64,000 bases of DNA from Gammaproteobacteria bacterium (GCA_030829955.1 JAURNY010000026.1:1-64000), one strand, 5' to 3'; shown: positions 36,742 through 46,569, counted from the first letter of the stretch. Notes: a model not told the origin generated them from the sequence alone. Made by a program: numbers and translations.

Positions 36742-36769
36742 AAAAAACCCCGAGTAATCGGGGTTTTTT
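36742..36769 (+). terminator. Intrinsic terminator after csp
   Basis: AAAAAACCCCGA and TCGGGGTTTTTT form a perfect twelve-base stem with loop GTAA. It begins 18 bases after the csp stop codon. Confidence 0.93.
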
Positions 36770-36860
36770 ATATCCAACGTAACAGCAAACCTATTTTTAA
36801 AATTGCTAATACTCATCAGAGTATTGGTAACTGACACTTCATTATTTGGTAAATACTCTA

Positions 36861-37376
36861 ATGAAAACCAGCTTATTAAGTGCATTAATTTTACTATTTG
36901 GCCTTTCTTCATGTAGTTCGATGCCTGATGATATCGAACCAGTAAATGGATTTGAAATAGAGCGTTATCTAGGGAAATGGTTCGAGATAGCCCGATTGGA
37001 CCATGGTTTTGAGCGAGGATTGACTCAGGTAACAGCAGTATATTCATGGCGTGATGATGGTGGAATTAAAGTTATTAACCGAGGATATAACGAAGAAAAA
37101 AAAGTTTGGAATGAAGCAATAGGGCGAGCTTATTTTGTGCAAACTCCTAACATAGGACAACTTAAGGTGTCATTCTTTGGTCCTTTCTATGGCGGCTATA
37201 ACATTATTGAACTGGACAAAGAACATTATCAATATGCCTTGATATCTGGTCCAAGTAAGAATTATTTATGGATATTGGCTCGTTCACCTCAAATCGAACA
37301 AGGCATAGTAAAAAAGTTGGTTGGACATGCGAAAGAATTAGGGTTTCCAACTGAAGATTTAATTTTTCTATATTAA
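36861..37376 (+). CDS. blc: Outer-membrane lipocalin (Blc-like)
   Basis: The 171-residue protein has a lipoprotein signal with lipobox LSSC (Cys18). The lipocalin signature follows as LGKWFEIARLDHGFERGL and GRAYFV, with a C-terminal LILARSPQ-like strand. It would bind lysophospholipids or similar ligands at the outer membrane. The ATG at 36861 is preferred over an in-frame TTG at 36846. It stands alone, with a 435-base gap after it. Confidence 0.92.
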   Translation: MKTSLLSALILLFGLSSCSSMPDDIEPVNGFEIERYLGKWFEIARLDHGFERGLTQVTAVYSWRDDGGIKVINRGYNEEKKVWNEAIGRAYFVQTPNIGQLKVSFFGPFYGGYNIIELDKEHYQYALISGPSKNYLWILARSPQIEQGIVKKLVGHAKELGFPTEDLIFLY

Positions 37377-37811
37377 TAAATCGAGTTATATCACCTTCCT
37401 TTGTGACTAATCAAAATGATTAGTACCAGATTCAATATGATATTTGCGGTTTTATACAACTGAAATATCCTGACCAGATGAGTCTTAAAATTGTTTATGT
37501 CTTGCTTCTTCAGGGACGCGAATAAGTCTCCGATTGTAACCCTCTCCATTGTTCTCTATGAGTGTGTTAATTCGCTAATAGACTGCTCATGCTAAAAGAA
37601 CCATTAGAAAATGGTCCTTGTTGAATTTAGGTTCAATATAATTGTGCTTTAAGAAATAGATTTGTCTATGTTTAGCGTAGCGTTATAATCGATTTTAGAC
37701 ATTAAATCTTGATTATTGTTACAGATTTTGTGACGTTACAATTAGATTAAAAATTAACTGTAATTCCTCATCCAAACTTAGTAACTTTTAGGAGTAATTA
37801 AACAAATTGTC
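37377..37811. other. Intergenic region
   Basis: No gene is visible. A short hairpin ACCATT-AGAA-AATGGT lies at 37600-37615, and AT-rich sequence with TTAGGAG (near 37790) precedes the VOC gene. Confidence 0.4.
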
Positions 37812-38105
37812 ATGGACAAACTGCATCATATTGCTATTCAAGTATCGGATATAAAACAGGCCGTTGACTGGTATTGTGGCAAATTTAACGTCACGGTTAC
37901 TTATCAGGATGAAAGCTGGGCAATGTTGCAATTTGAAAATATTGAACTAGCAATCGTTATCCCCGGACAACATCCGCCACATATTGCGATTGAAGATAAG
38001 AATGCTGAAAAATACGGTGAATTAACGCCTCATCGTGATGGCACTGCTTCAATTTATATTAACGATCCGTTTGGAAATTCTATCGAAATACTGAAAAACA
38101 AGTAA
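37812..38105 (+). CDS. Small VOC (glyoxalase/dioxygenase-fold) protein
   Basis: The 97-residue protein begins [19 protein letters not shown] and ends [13 protein letters not shown], both characteristic of one beta-alpha-beta-beta-beta module of the vicinal oxygen chelate fold. Metal-ligand candidates are His (LHHIAI), His (HIAIED) and Glu (IEIL). The substrate is unknown. It opens a run of genes (VOC, DUF2256, photolyase, and SDR on the other strand) often seen together in gammaproteobacteria. Confidence 0.8.
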   Translation: MDKLHHIAIQVSDIKQAVDWYCGKFNVTVTYQDESWAMLQFENIELAIVIPGQHPPHIAIEDKNAEKYGELTPHRDGTASIYINDPFGNSIEILKNK

Positions 38106-38109
38106 AGTC

Positions 38110-38244
38110 ATGCATAGAAAATCTTTTTTGCCAGAAAAAGAATGTTTGAGTTGTCAGCGGTCTTTCACGTGGCGTAAGAAATGGTCACGCGATTGGGAGA
38201 ATGTTAAATTTTGTTCTAAACGTTGTCGAAATAATAAATCTTAA
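38110..38244 (+). CDS. DUF2256 zinc-ribbon microprotein
   Basis: A 44-residue protein, [15 protein letters not shown] then [10 protein letters not shown] and FCSKRCRNN, has two CxxC-like cysteine pairs (C12-x2-C15 and C35-x3-C39) as in DUF2256. The conserved PEKxCLxCxRPFxWRKKW text makes this a firm match. It starts five bases after the VOC stop and ends 13 bases before the photolyase. DUF2256 genes are known neighbours of this photolyase family; their function is unknown. Confidence 0.9.
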   Translation: MHRKSFLPEKECLSCQRSFTWRKKWSRDWENVKFCSKRCRNNKS

Positions 38245-38257
38245 AACACTCTTTTAA

Positions 38258-39778
38258 ATGCCTGCCTTAAGATTAATTCTTGGTGATCAATTAAGTCCTG
38301 ATATTAATAGTCTGCAAGGCTATGAAACAGGTGACGTTATCTTCATGGCTGAGGTTCATGAAGAGGCAACCTATGTTAAACACCATATAAAGAAAATTAT
38401 CTTTTTATTTTCAGCCATGCGTCATTTCGCAGAAGAACTTGAGCAATCGGGGAAACAGGTTAAATACATCAAATATAACAATCCTCATAACAGCGGCACA
38501 TTAATAGGCGAGGTGAAGCGGCACATAAATAGCAACAAAATAGATCGTATTGTCATTACTGAGCCAGGTGAATATCGGTTGTTAGAAGATATGCAAAATT
38601 GGAAATCAGAATTTGACGTTCCAATTGAATTGCTTCCAGATAACCGCTTTATAGCAGATAAAGAAACATTCAGATCATGGGCAGTTGGTCGAAAAGAACT
38701 CATAATGGAATACTGGTATCGCGAGATGCGTAAAAAAACCGGTTTATTGATGAAAGACAACAAACCTATTGGTGGTAAATGGAATTTTGATAAGGAAAAT
38801 CGCAAACCGCTTGTAGATAAATTTGAGCAGGCCGGGCCGATGCAATATAAAACAGATGAAATTACCAATGAGGTAATTGAGCTGGTAGAAAGACATTTCC
38901 AGGATCACTTTGGAAAGTCGACACCATTCTGGTTTGCAGTGACACGTGAACAGGCCAAACGTGCCTTTACCCATTTTGTAAAAACCTGCTTGGTAAACTT
39001 TGGTGATTACCAAGATGCGATGCTGAACAATGAAGCCTTTATCTATCATAGTGTGGTATCACAATATATTAATTGTGGTCTACTTGACCCGATAGAAATA
39101 TGTCAACAGGTTGAACAAGCCTACTACAATGGTGACGCACCATTAAATGCAGTTGAAGGGTTTATTCGTCAGATAATTGGTTGGCGTGAATTTATACGCG
39201 GTGTTTATTGGCTGGAAATGCCTGACTATGCTAAAAGGAATGCATTAAATGCAGAACGTCCGTTACCTTCATTTTACTGGACGGCAAATACCGACATGCA
39301 TTGTCTTTCACAAGTCATCGGTTTTACCAAAGAACATGCCTGTTCTCATCATATTCAGCGCCTAATGGTCACAGGTAACTTTGCCAATCTTGCCGGATTG
39401 AATGTAGAAGAAGTTTGTGAATGGTATCTGGCAGTCTATGCAGATGCATACGAGTGGGTGGAATTACCAAATACATTAGGTATGGCCTTGTATGCGGATG
39501 GTGGAATTGTTGCTACAAAACCATATGTTTCCAGCGGAGCTTATATCAATCGCATGTCCGATTTTTGTAAGCATTGTAAATACGACGTCAAAAAACGTAT
39601 CGGTGAAGATGCTTGTCCATTTACAACCCTGTATTGGGATTATTTATTAAGGCATGAGAAGAGATTCAGTAACAATCGTCGTATGGCAATGCCATATCGA
39701 AATTTACAGCGTTTTGGGGATGATGAAAAAGATGCAATCAGACAACAGGCAAAAGATTTTCTGGATGGTTTATCCTGA
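38258..39778 (+). CDS. phrB: Iron-sulfur bacterial photolyase/cryptochrome (PhrB-type, (6-4))
   Basis: The 506-residue protein matches the FeS-BCP group. The N-terminal photolyase domain reads LRLILGDQLSPDI, with a C-terminal FAD domain (WREFIRGVYW, LGMALYADGGI). Four cysteines, C349, C437, C440 and C453, sit exactly where PhrB of Agrobacterium has its [4Fe-4S] ligands. PhrB repairs (6-4) photoproducts under light. The DUF2256 gene precedes it and an SDR gene converges on it. Confidence 0.92.
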   Translation: MPALRLILGDQLSPDINSLQGYETGDVIFMAEVHEEATYVKHHIKKIIFLFSAMRHFAEELEQSGKQVKYIKYNNPHNSGTLIGEVKRHINSNKIDRIVITEPGEYRLLEDMQNWKSEFDVPIELLPDNRFIADKETFRSWAVGRKELIMEYWYREMRKKTGLLMKDNKPIGGKWNFDKENRKPLVDKFEQAGPMQYKTDEITNEVIELVERHFQDHFGKSTPFWFAVTREQAKRAFTHFVKTCLVNFGDYQDAMLNNEAFIYHSVVSQYINCGLLDPIEICQQVEQAYYNGDAPLNAVEGFIRQIIGWREFIRGVYWLEMPDYAKRNALNAERPLPSFYWTANTDMHCLSQVIGFTKEHACSHHIQRLMVTGNFANLAGLNVEEVCEWYLAVYADAYEWVELPNTLGMALYADGGIVATKPYVSSGAYINRMSDFCKHCKYDVKKRIGEDACPFTTLYWDYLLRHEKRFSNNRRMAMPYRNLQRFGDDEKDAIRQQAKDFLDGLS

Positions 39779-40534
39779 TTAAGGTTGAATCTCTTGACCA
39801 TCCCAGGCAAAAACCTTACCTGTATGCTCCAAACTCAAGTTTGATATAACATTAAGTAAATTATTAGCGGCTTCATCAGCTGTTTTTAGATGTTGTTTTT
39901 TTACATTCCCCTGAAACGGTTTTGATAGCCTTGTATCAACTGTGCCAGGGTGTAATCCAACAACAATGGTGTTAGGTCTGCGCCGCTTCAATTCTATGGA
40001 TAATGTTTTTGTAGCCATATTTTGCGCTGCCTTGCTCATGCGATAGCTATACCAGCCTCCTAGCCGATTATCTGAAATACTGCCGACCCGAGCAGAAATA
40101 TTGGCAAATATATTTAATTGATCATGTCTGAATAAGGGCAGGGAAAATTTTGCAATCATGACAGGTGCAATTGAATTAATCATAAAATTGCGTTGCAGCT
40201 TCTTGTATTCAAGGTCTTCAATACGCTTTTCGGGTTGTAGCGTCTCATCGTATAATAAACCACTGCAGTTAATAATAAGATCAAGCCAGCTTGTTTTGGT
40301 TTTTATTGATTCAAATAATACTGAGATGTCAGTTTCGTTTGTTAAATCGAGCTCAAATAATTCAGCTTTATTTTCAGAAATTGATTTTAAATGTTCGCCA
40401 GGGTCGGAATGGATAGATCTAGTCGTTAAGAATAATATATGATTTTGTTCGATTAACTTTTTGCTAATAGCCAGACCAATTCCACCACTTGCTGCTATTA
40501 CCAGAATGCGTTTTTTCTCTTCATTAAAGAACAT
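39779..40534 (-). CDS. SDR-family NAD(P)-dependent oxidoreductase
   Basis: This 251-residue Rossmann protein has a nucleotide-binding loop ASGGIGLAISKKL near the N-terminus. The catalytic Ser is in NISARVGS, and YSYRMSKAA carries the Tyr and Lys of the YxxxK motif. HPGTVDTRLSKPF follows. It resembles CsgA-like SDRs found beside FeS photolyases. The substrate is unknown. It abuts the photolyase stop convergently with no gap. Confidence 0.88.
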   Translation of the reverse strand: MFFNEEKKRILVIAASGGIGLAISKKLIEQNHILFLTTRSIHSDPGEHLKSISENKAELFELDLTNETDISVLFESIKTKTSWLDLIINCSGLLYDETLQPEKRIEDLEYKKLQRNFMINSIAPVMIAKFSLPLFRHDQLNIFANISARVGSISDNRLGGWYSYRMSKAAQNMATKTLSIELKRRRPNTIVVGLHPGTVDTRLSKPFQGNVKKQHLKTADEAANNLLNVISNLSLEHTGKVFAWDGQEIQP

Positions 40535-40808
40535 TAACTTAGCATACTATTATATTTTTACTTTTTATATAACATAAGTATTTATTATAAGCTTTGTCAC
40601 ATCTTTGTCATAGCTTTTATCGATATTAGCAATTAATTTCTGTTGTATGAATTAGGAATGTCATATAGATAATTAATTTTTTAATAATTAACTATATTTT
40701 AAAATGGAGATATAAAGCATATGGCAGTGCCTTGTCGCTTATGAATAACAATATATTTGATTTGTATTTATCACTCGTTACACTGAGACCTGTTTTTTTA
40801 TACTGAAT

Positions 40809-41420
40809 ATGAAATTGATGAAACTACTAAGCACGTTATTAGTCACCCTATTGTTAAGTGCATGTGGCGATTCTAGCTCACAATTAAGACCACTCAAGTC
40901 AGATGCGACTATACTTGCCTTTGGCGATAGCCTGACTGAAGGTTATAGCGTTAACAAAGACGACAGTTATCCTGCGCAATTAGCCAAATTAACTAATCGA
41001 AATATTATTAATGCAGGTATCTCAGGAGAAGTATCAGAAATAGGATTAAGTCGACTGCCTGGTTTGTTGGCTAAACATGAACCTGAACTAGTTATTATCT
41101 GTCATGGCGGAAATGATATTTTACGAAAACAAAGTATGGCTGAGATGCAATCCAATCTGACAAAAATGATTACTTTGGCAAAAAATGCAGGTGCTGATGT
41201 TATCTTGATGGCAGTGCCAAATTTTGGTTTGTTTCTATCTTCCCATGAAACTTATATAAAGATTGCTGATGAAACGGGTGTTGTATTTATGGAAGATTTA
41301 ATTCCGGATATACTCAGTGATAAATCACTAAAATCAGATACAGTTCATCCAAACAAACTGGGATACCAGTTGATGGCAGATACGATTTATGATGTTCTAA
41401 AATCCAAAGGCGCACTCTGA
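40809..41420 (+). CDS. tesA: Lipoprotein SGNH esterase TesA-like
   Basis: The 203-residue protein has a lipobox (LLSAC, Cys19). The GDSL/SGNH esterase blocks follow: GDSLTEG (catalytic Ser41), GGND, and the DxxH dyad in SDTVHPNKLGY. Relatives are multifunctional acyl-CoA thioesterase/arylesterase/lysophospholipase enzymes of the periplasm. TesA of E. coli has a cleaved signal, whereas this one would be lipid-anchored. It is followed after seven bases by rnd. Confidence 0.88.
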   Translation: MKLMKLLSTLLVTLLLSACGDSSSQLRPLKSDATILAFGDSLTEGYSVNKDDSYPAQLAKLTNRNIINAGISGEVSEIGLSRLPGLLAKHEPELVIICHGGNDILRKQSMAEMQSNLTKMITLAKNAGADVILMAVPNFGLFLSSHETYIKIADETGVVFMEDLIPDILSDKSLKSDTVHPNKLGYQLMADTIYDVLKSKGAL

Positions 41421-41427
41421 ATGTATT

Positions 41428-42285
41428 ATGAGTGAATATCAACTGGTAGATACAGAGGAAACACTCTCCATTTGTTTCAATGAACTAAAAGACAGCATTT
41501 GGTTTGCAGTTGATACTGAATTTGAGAGAGTAAATACCTACTATCCGAAGCTGTGTTTAATACAGATCGCCAACCTGAAAAAGACATTTATTATTGATCC
41601 GATTAAGCTAAACGACATCGATGCAATTTATACATTGTTATATGATGAGTCGATTACCAAGGTTTTACACTCGGCACATCAGGATATTGAAATATTCTTT
41701 AACATTATGGACAAGATACCATCCCCATTATTTGATACACAAATAGCATCACCATTATTCGGTTTTAATCGTGGTATAGGCTATGCAAACCTGATAAATG
41801 ATGCTTTAAATATTGGATTAGACAAGAGTCAATCGAGAACTGACTGGACTAAACGCCCTTTAACCGACGCACAATTACGTTATGCCGCTGACGATGTTAT
41901 TTATTTAGCTAGGGTTTATCATCATTTTGTTTCACTGATTACGGATTCAATATCTGAAGAGTTAATAAAAAGTTTTGCTGTGCTATATTTGCCTGAAACC
42001 TACCGACCAAATCCGGAAGATATGTGGAAGAAGATCTTTGCAGTGCGACGTTTAAAAGGAAAATCACTTACGATTGCAAAAAAACTAGCGGCATGGCGTG
42101 AAGTAACAGCTAGAAAAAATAATATTCCAAGGAAATGGGTATTATCGAATCAAGCGCTAGTAGAACTGGCCAAACAAATGCCTGTTAAAATAGCAGACGT
42201 ACTTACGGTAAAAGAGATAAAACAAAAAGATGCAAAGCGTTATGCGGAAGAGTGGCTAGCAATTATTGCCGGGGTAAATACATAA
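41428..42285 (+). CDS. rnd: Ribonuclease D, short form
   Basis: This 285-residue 3'-5' exoribonuclease has the DEDD acidic residues in DTEFER (D29, E31), HSAHQDIEIF and YAADDVIYLARVY. One HRDC domain follows in the last 90 residues. It is about 90 residues shorter than E. coli RNase D, lacking the second helical HRDC module. It trims tRNA precursors. Confidence 0.9.
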   Translation: MSEYQLVDTEETLSICFNELKDSIWFAVDTEFERVNTYYPKLCLIQIANLKKTFIIDPIKLNDIDAIYTLLYDESITKVLHSAHQDIEIFFNIMDKIPSPLFDTQIASPLFGFNRGIGYANLINDALNIGLDKSQSRTDWTKRPLTDAQLRYAADDVIYLARVYHHFVSLITDSISEELIKSFAVLYLPETYRPNPEDMWKKIFAVRRLKGKSLTIAKKLAAWREVTARKNNIPRKWVLSNQALVELAKQMPVKIADVLTVKEIKQKDAKRYAEEWLAIIAGVNT

Positions 42286-42409
42286 CAAGCTAGGGTAGTT
42301 AATAGGACATAATCACTTGTGTATTACTTCTCTCATTCGCTTGGTGTCAATAACCGTACTTAGGCAGTTGCATTAAACAAGCGTCGCTAGACTAATAATA
42401 CGGTTACTG

Positions 42410-43327
42410 TCAGGCTTTACTTCTTTTTCCTTGTAATCCACCTGTGTGAATTGCTAATAATGTCGCTCCGCAATTAAAAAAACCTTTTTTAACTAGATCA
42501 AATATCCCATATAGCATTTTACCAGTATAAATAGCTTCCAATGGAATATTTGTTTGTTGTTCAAAATCAGTAATAAATGCTGAAAGTTTTTCATCACTTT
42601 TCGCAAAACCGCCGAAATGATAATCATGAATCAGTCGCCATTGCTGGTCTTTTACAGATTTGCTGTTATCTAATGTAATAATTTCTTTTTCCAGAAATGC
42701 TTCACTTTTTAAAGCTGAAAAGCCAATAGCTTGATAGTGATCGTTTTTTCTAGGAAGTAAGCCGGCGAGGGTTGTGCCTGTACCACAGGCAATAGTGATA
42801 ATATCTGCTTTATCCATGAGTTCCTGTCTCAGTTCTTTAATGCCGGATAGTGCTAACTCGCAGCAACCACCTTCAGGAATCCAGTATGCTTTATGATCAA
42901 TACCAGGTTGTTCATTGTATCGTCGGAACTGGCGAAGATGCCTGAACTCTGTTCGTGATACATATTCGATATGCATACCAAATTTTTTTAAGTCTTTTAT
43001 TGTTGGACTCTCATAATCCTCAGCTTTTCCCCTAATAAAGCCGGTTGTTTTGATATTCAATTTATTCCCAATAAAAGCTAATGCATATAGATGGTTCGAC
43101 CAGGCTCCACCCATACTGATCAAATGGTCAAAACCTTTGTCCAGTGCATCCAACAAGGGATACTTTAATTTACGCCATTTATTCCCGGAAATGATAGGAT
43201 GTAAGTAATCTTCCCGTTTGATTAACAATTGAATCTCATATTTACCTAATATTTCATGATGAACTTGTTCAATAATAGATTTTGAATAGTCAATTTCAAG
43301 AATTGATTCAATATCTGTAGGCTTCAT
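42410..43327 (-). CDS. PLP enzyme, ACC deaminase/D-cysteine desulfhydrase family
   Basis: The 305-residue protein is a fold-type II PLP enzyme with the cofactor lysine in SGNKWRKL (Lys50), followed by GGAWSNHLYALA and IPEGGCCELAL. The phosphate-binding loop is ACGTGTTLAGL. In family members the reaction is D-cysteine or ACC deamination, and the choice here is open. The start overlaps the upstream hopJ-like gene stop by four bases. Confidence 0.88.
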   Translation of the reverse strand: MKPTDIESILEIDYSKSIIEQVHHEILGKYEIQLLIKREDYLHPIISGNKWRKLKYPLLDALDKGFDHLISMGGAWSNHLYALAFIGNKLNIKTTGFIRGKAEDYESPTIKDLKKFGMHIEYVSRTEFRHLRQFRRYNEQPGIDHKAYWIPEGGCCELALSGIKELRQELMDKADIITIACGTGTTLAGLLPRKNDHYQAIGFSALKSEAFLEKEIITLDNSKSVKDQQWRLIHDYHFGGFAKSDEKLSAFITDFEQQTNIPLEAIYTGKMLYGIFDLVKKGFFNCGATLLAIHTGGLQGKRSKA

Positions 43328-43668
43328 TTAACAGCTGTTAAAGCTGGCTGAAGGAATTCAACACCGTCCCATCCAGTAAGCATGAATTGTCTGATGTTTT
43401 GGTGAGAGTTACCTGTTGGATCTTCCAGTACGGAACGATAATGTTTGCCAAAACAATATAAGGTTTGTTCTTTCGACAAAGAGTGGAGTTTCGAAAATGC
43501 AAATATCTTGCATGAGTTTTCATTCTCACCAGCCGGATTAATTTGCTGACCATTAGAGAATTTAACAGGTGTATAGTCGTAATATTTTTCAATGGTATTT
43601 ATTACATCTTCAAACTCGACCGTATCAGGTCGGGTTTGAAGATGTTCCAAAAGATTTTCCAAAGTCAT
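43324..43668 (-). CDS. HopJ-family protein
   Basis: The 114-residue protein has the HopJ pattern: FEDVINTIEKYYDYTPVKF, NSCKIFAFSKL, TLYCFGKHYR and FMLTGWDGVEF. HopJ was first seen as a Pseudomonas type III effector, but the family is widespread in non-pathogens with no known function. It lies between slyD and a PLP enzyme, five bases after slyD. Confidence 0.9.
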   Translation of the reverse strand: MTLENLLEHLQTRPDTVEFEDVINTIEKYYDYTPVKFSNGQQINPAGENENSCKIFAFSKLHSLSKEQTLYCFGKHYRSVLEDPTGNSHQNIRQFMLTGWDGVEFLQPALTAVK

Positions 43669-43673
43669 TAGTA

Positions 43674-44162
43674 TTAGTGATCGTGATGATGGCCATCTTC
43701 ACCATGAACATGTCCATGATCAATCTCTTCACTGGTTGCATCACGCACATCAATAATATCCACATCAAAATGTAATGCCATGCCAGCCATAGGGTGATTG
43801 CCGTCAACAACGATTTCTTCTTCCTCTATAGTGTTAATCGTCACAATCATGGGATGGCCTTCAGAAGATTGTGCATGAAACTGCATACCGATGCTGATAT
43901 CGATATCTTCCGGGAATATATCTCTGGGTACACGTTGCACCAGATCTTCATTATGATCGCCATAAGCATCTTCAGCTTTAACATCAACACTGACAGAATC
44001 GCCTGATTTTCTACCTTCCAATGCTTTTTCCAGACCAGGAATAATATTATTCGCGCCATGTAGATAGGAAAAAGAACCATCTGAGGATTCATCCAGTTGA
44101 TTGCCGTCGCTATCAATCAGTTTATAATTAATAGTACCTACTTTATCATTGCCTAATTGCAT
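43674..44162 (-). CDS. slyD: FKBP-type peptidyl-prolyl isomerase SlyD
   Basis: The 162-residue protein has the FKBP domain with the inserted-flap (IF) domain, including DAYGDHNEDLVQRVPRDIF and VDGNHPMAGM. A histidine-rich tail (HGHVHGEDGHHHDH) binds Ni2+ or other metals. SlyD is a folding helper and nickel store for hydrogenase maturation. It heads the hopJ and PLP-enzyme genes. Confidence 0.94.
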   Translation of the reverse strand: MQLGNDKVGTINYKLIDSDGNQLDESSDGSFSYLHGANNIIPGLEKALEGRKSGDSVSVDVKAEDAYGDHNEDLVQRVPRDIFPEDIDISIGMQFHAQSSEGHPMIVTINTIEEEEIVVDGNHPMAGMALHFDVDIIDVRDATSEEIDHGHVHGEDGHHHDH

Positions 44163-44285
44163 AGTTGTCTCCGTTGAATGTTGCCGAAACTAGGTCAACC
44201 TGCGATGGCAGAATGATCCGACGAAAAAAATAGTGGCTACTATGCAGTCCTATAAAGAGTATTACAACCATTTTCAGAAATTATC

Positions 44286-44624
44286 ATGCGATTTTTATAT
44301 AAAGCAATTATTCTTTTTTTTACTGTTAATATTTGCATGGCAGATGATACGCCTACAGGTAAAAGTCTGTTGAAGGCTTGCGAAATAGCACAAAAGAACG
44401 GTTATAACAGTACTGAAGGTATGCTGTGTGTCTGGTATGCAACGCCATGTGATTGTCATACTGATGAATCTATACCTGCAGTATGTTTGCCTGCTGATTA
44501 TCAAGTGGAACATCTTGCAGAAATTGTGATAAAAGAATTAAAACAACAGCCCGATTTGCAAACTGTTTCCGCGATAGAAGCGGCGGCACATATACTCGCG
44601 CCACTATATCCATGTCCATACTAG
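44286..44624 (+). CDS. Secreted Rap1a/Tai-like domain protein
   Basis: The 112-residue protein has a signal peptide (about residues 1-19), then GKSLLKACEIAQ, cysteines in GMLCVWYATPCDC and AVCLPADY, and ends AHILAPLYPCPY. This is the pattern of Rap1a/Tai-like proteins, of which some are immunity proteins to type VI amidases. No type VI genes or effector are near, so an immunity role is not supported here. It ends four bases inside the convergent NYN gene. Confidence 0.7.
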   Translation: MRFLYKAIILFFTVNICMADDTPTGKSLLKACEIAQKNGYNSTEGMLCVWYATPCDCHTDESIPAVCLPADYQVEHLAEIVIKELKQQPDLQTVSAIEAAAHILAPLYPCPY

Positions 44625-45157
44625 TTTTTTCTTCGTTTAGACGTTTTTTTATTGGGTAATGAAAACCAGTCATCTTTGGTGATCTCATGAAAATAATCTG
44701 CATCTTCAATCATGATTTTTGAGGTTGTATTGGCTACAGCAGCAATCTCGACTCTTACACCTTGCGATTTTAAATGATTTACTAGTTCAACATAGTCGGA
44801 ATCACCGGACATAATAATAATGGTATCGACTTTATAAGCGACCTGTACGGCAAAAATAGAAAGCGGAATATCGGCGCTTTTGTGACAAGGTCTAACTGAA
44901 CCGTGATAATAATTGTGAAGGCGTTCCTGGAGCTTACTTGAAATATGTTTGCCTTCGCGAAAATACATGAGTCGGTTGAGGCCGCGGTTCATTAATAAAC
45001 GTGGAATTAAACTATCAAAATTGAGCATAGTACTTGGATCATTTGTTTCATTGTGAATACTTCGCTCAATATTGTTGCCATCAATTAATATAGCAACAGA
45101 CTGAGAAATAACCACGTTGCTATTGAGATTAGGCGCTATTTCATTTTCTTCTGTCAT
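44621..45157 (-). CDS. NYN-domain ribonuclease (LabA/DUF88-like)
   Basis: The 178-residue protein has the PIN-like NYN core. LIDGNNIERS holds the first Asp, and MSGDSDYVELVNHLKSQG the acidic pair. A basic tail (KKTSKRRKN) could bind RNA. NYN proteins are predicted single-strand ribonucleases. The target is unknown. Confidence 0.85.
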   Translation of the reverse strand: MTEENEIAPNLNSNVVISQSVAILIDGNNIERSIHNETNDPSTMLNFDSLIPRLLMNRGLNRLMYFREGKHISSKLQERLHNYYHGSVRPCHKSADIPLSIFAVQVAYKVDTIIIMSGDSDYVELVNHLKSQGVRVEIAAVANTTSKIMIEDADYFHEITKDDWFSLPNKKTSKRRKN

Positions 45158-45281
45158 AAATGTCTCAATTAAAATAAAATCACAGCTTAACTTATCTATT
45201 GTAAAAAAGTTAGCGATTAAGAAGATATTTAAATAAGTTTATCGTTATAATTAAAATTCTTTTTTAAATAACTGAATACTC

Positions 45282-45590
45282 ATGACTGACTTACCGGAAG
45301 AACCGGACCTGATAACCAAAATTCATTCTGAAACAGCACAGATTGCTTGGTCTGAATTGCAAACCTTTTTTGCGAAGGGGATGGTTGTATATGTTTCGCA
45401 TAAACTGGATCTGGTTAAAGTCGCGCAAACCCTAGCAGAAGATAATCAACAACAATTCAAAGATTGGATTGCTGAATGTGTGATAGGTAATGTCAGTGAC
45501 GAACAGGCATCAGCATGGCTGGATAGTGATATTCTGGTATGGGCGGCTGTGGTACATCCTTGGGTTTTGGTACAACCTATAGTCGATTAA
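45282..45590 (+). CDS. DUF2288 protein
   Basis: The 102-residue protein matches DUF2288 in IAWSELQTFFAKGMVVYV, LVKVAQTLAEDN, VSDEQASAWL and WAAVVHPWVLVQP. It is soluble and of unknown function, common in gammaproteobacteria and cyanobacteria. Confidence 0.85.
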   Translation: MTDLPEEPDLITKIHSETAQIAWSELQTFFAKGMVVYVSHKLDLVKVAQTLAEDNQQQFKDWIAECVIGNVSDEQASAWLDSDILVWAAVVHPWVLVQPIVD

Positions 45591-45681
45591 GTTGCCTTAT
45601 TTTATTAAGATTATTAACTACTGCTAAAAATCATGAAAAAGATATTAAGCAGTATTAATCAAAAGGAGGACATTGAATTGA

Positions 45682-46569
45682 TTAATTCGGTTTATTTAAT
45701 TTCCAGGGATTAGGCAGTTTACCCTGCATAGATAACGACAAGCATGAACCAATAATCAGGATTGCTCCAAATGTTGAACCTGCATCCGGTAATTCGTTCC
45801 AGACTAGCCAACCAATTAATGTTGCGATTATCACTGTCACATAAGTAAATGGCGCAACTGATACCGCATCATTATTTGTAAATGCATAAGTTAGTAAGGT
45901 TTGACCAGCAGTTGCACATATTCCCGCAATAATCATTACCAATACATCATTGAGAGATGGCGTTTGCCAAAACCATATCATCAATATACTCATATATAGT
46001 GTAGTTGTAATACTGAAATAAAATATGGTGCGTAACACTGGTTCTGACTTGGCCATATAACGTACAAGTATTTTCGCTAAAGCAATAAAAAAGCCCGAGC
46101 CTAGGCCGACTAACGCGGTAATCGTAAATAAATCTGTTCCTGGTTTTAGTATTAACGCTACTCCTATAAAACCGATAATAAGAATTATCGTTGTTCTTAA
46201 GCTGACCTTTTCGTTCAATATTGGCATTGCCATTAAGGCAATAAATAAAGGTGATGATGCATTTAGTAATGTAGCTTCTGATAAACCAATGCCATTGATA
46301 GCAAAATAAAAACAACTCATGGCGCAGATACTGATCACACCACGAAATAAATGCACCTGCAATACAGGTGTTTTTATGAAACCAATACCTTTTGGCAATA
46401 CAATTGGCAAAATGATTAATAACCCAACAACACTTCTAAAAAATACCAATTGTGGTGCGGGAAGTTCGCTTGAAGCAATCTTGATACAAGTCGCCATAAT
46501 TGCAAAGCAACATGCTGAACCAAATGCAGGCAGGAAACCATGAATTAAATAGCGACGATCAATTTGCAT
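45682..46569 (-). CDS. EamA/DMT-superfamily transporter
   Basis: This 295-residue protein has ten hydrophobic helices in two EamA repeats. The first repeat contains KIASSELPAPQLVFFRSVVG and NGIGLSEATLLNASSPLF. The second has TAGQTLLTYAFTNNDAVSVAPF. These are drug/metabolite exporters. The substrate is not readable. It stands alone downstream of mscS. Confidence 0.85.
   Translation of the reverse strand: MQIDRRYLIHGFLPAFGSACCFAIMATCIKIASSELPAPQLVFFRSVVGLLIILPIVLPKGIGFIKTPVLQVHLFRGVISICAMSCFYFAINGIGLSEATLLNASSPLFIALMAMPILNEKVSLRTTIILIIGFIGVALILKPGTDLFTITALVGLGSGFFIALAKILVRYMAKSEPVLRTIFYFSITTTLYMSILMIWFWQTPSLNDVLVMIIAGICATAGQTLLTYAFTNNDAVSVAPFTYVTVIIATLIGWLVWNELPDAGSTFGAILIIGSCLSLSMQGKLPNPWKLNKPN

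Noticed and set aside
43324..43668. Type III effector function for HopJ
   Set aside because: No secretion genes are near and the family is common in non-pathogens.
44286..44624. Type VI immunity role for the Rap1a/Tai-like protein
   Set aside because: No effector or type VI secretion gene is nearby, and the domain is widespread in other contexts.
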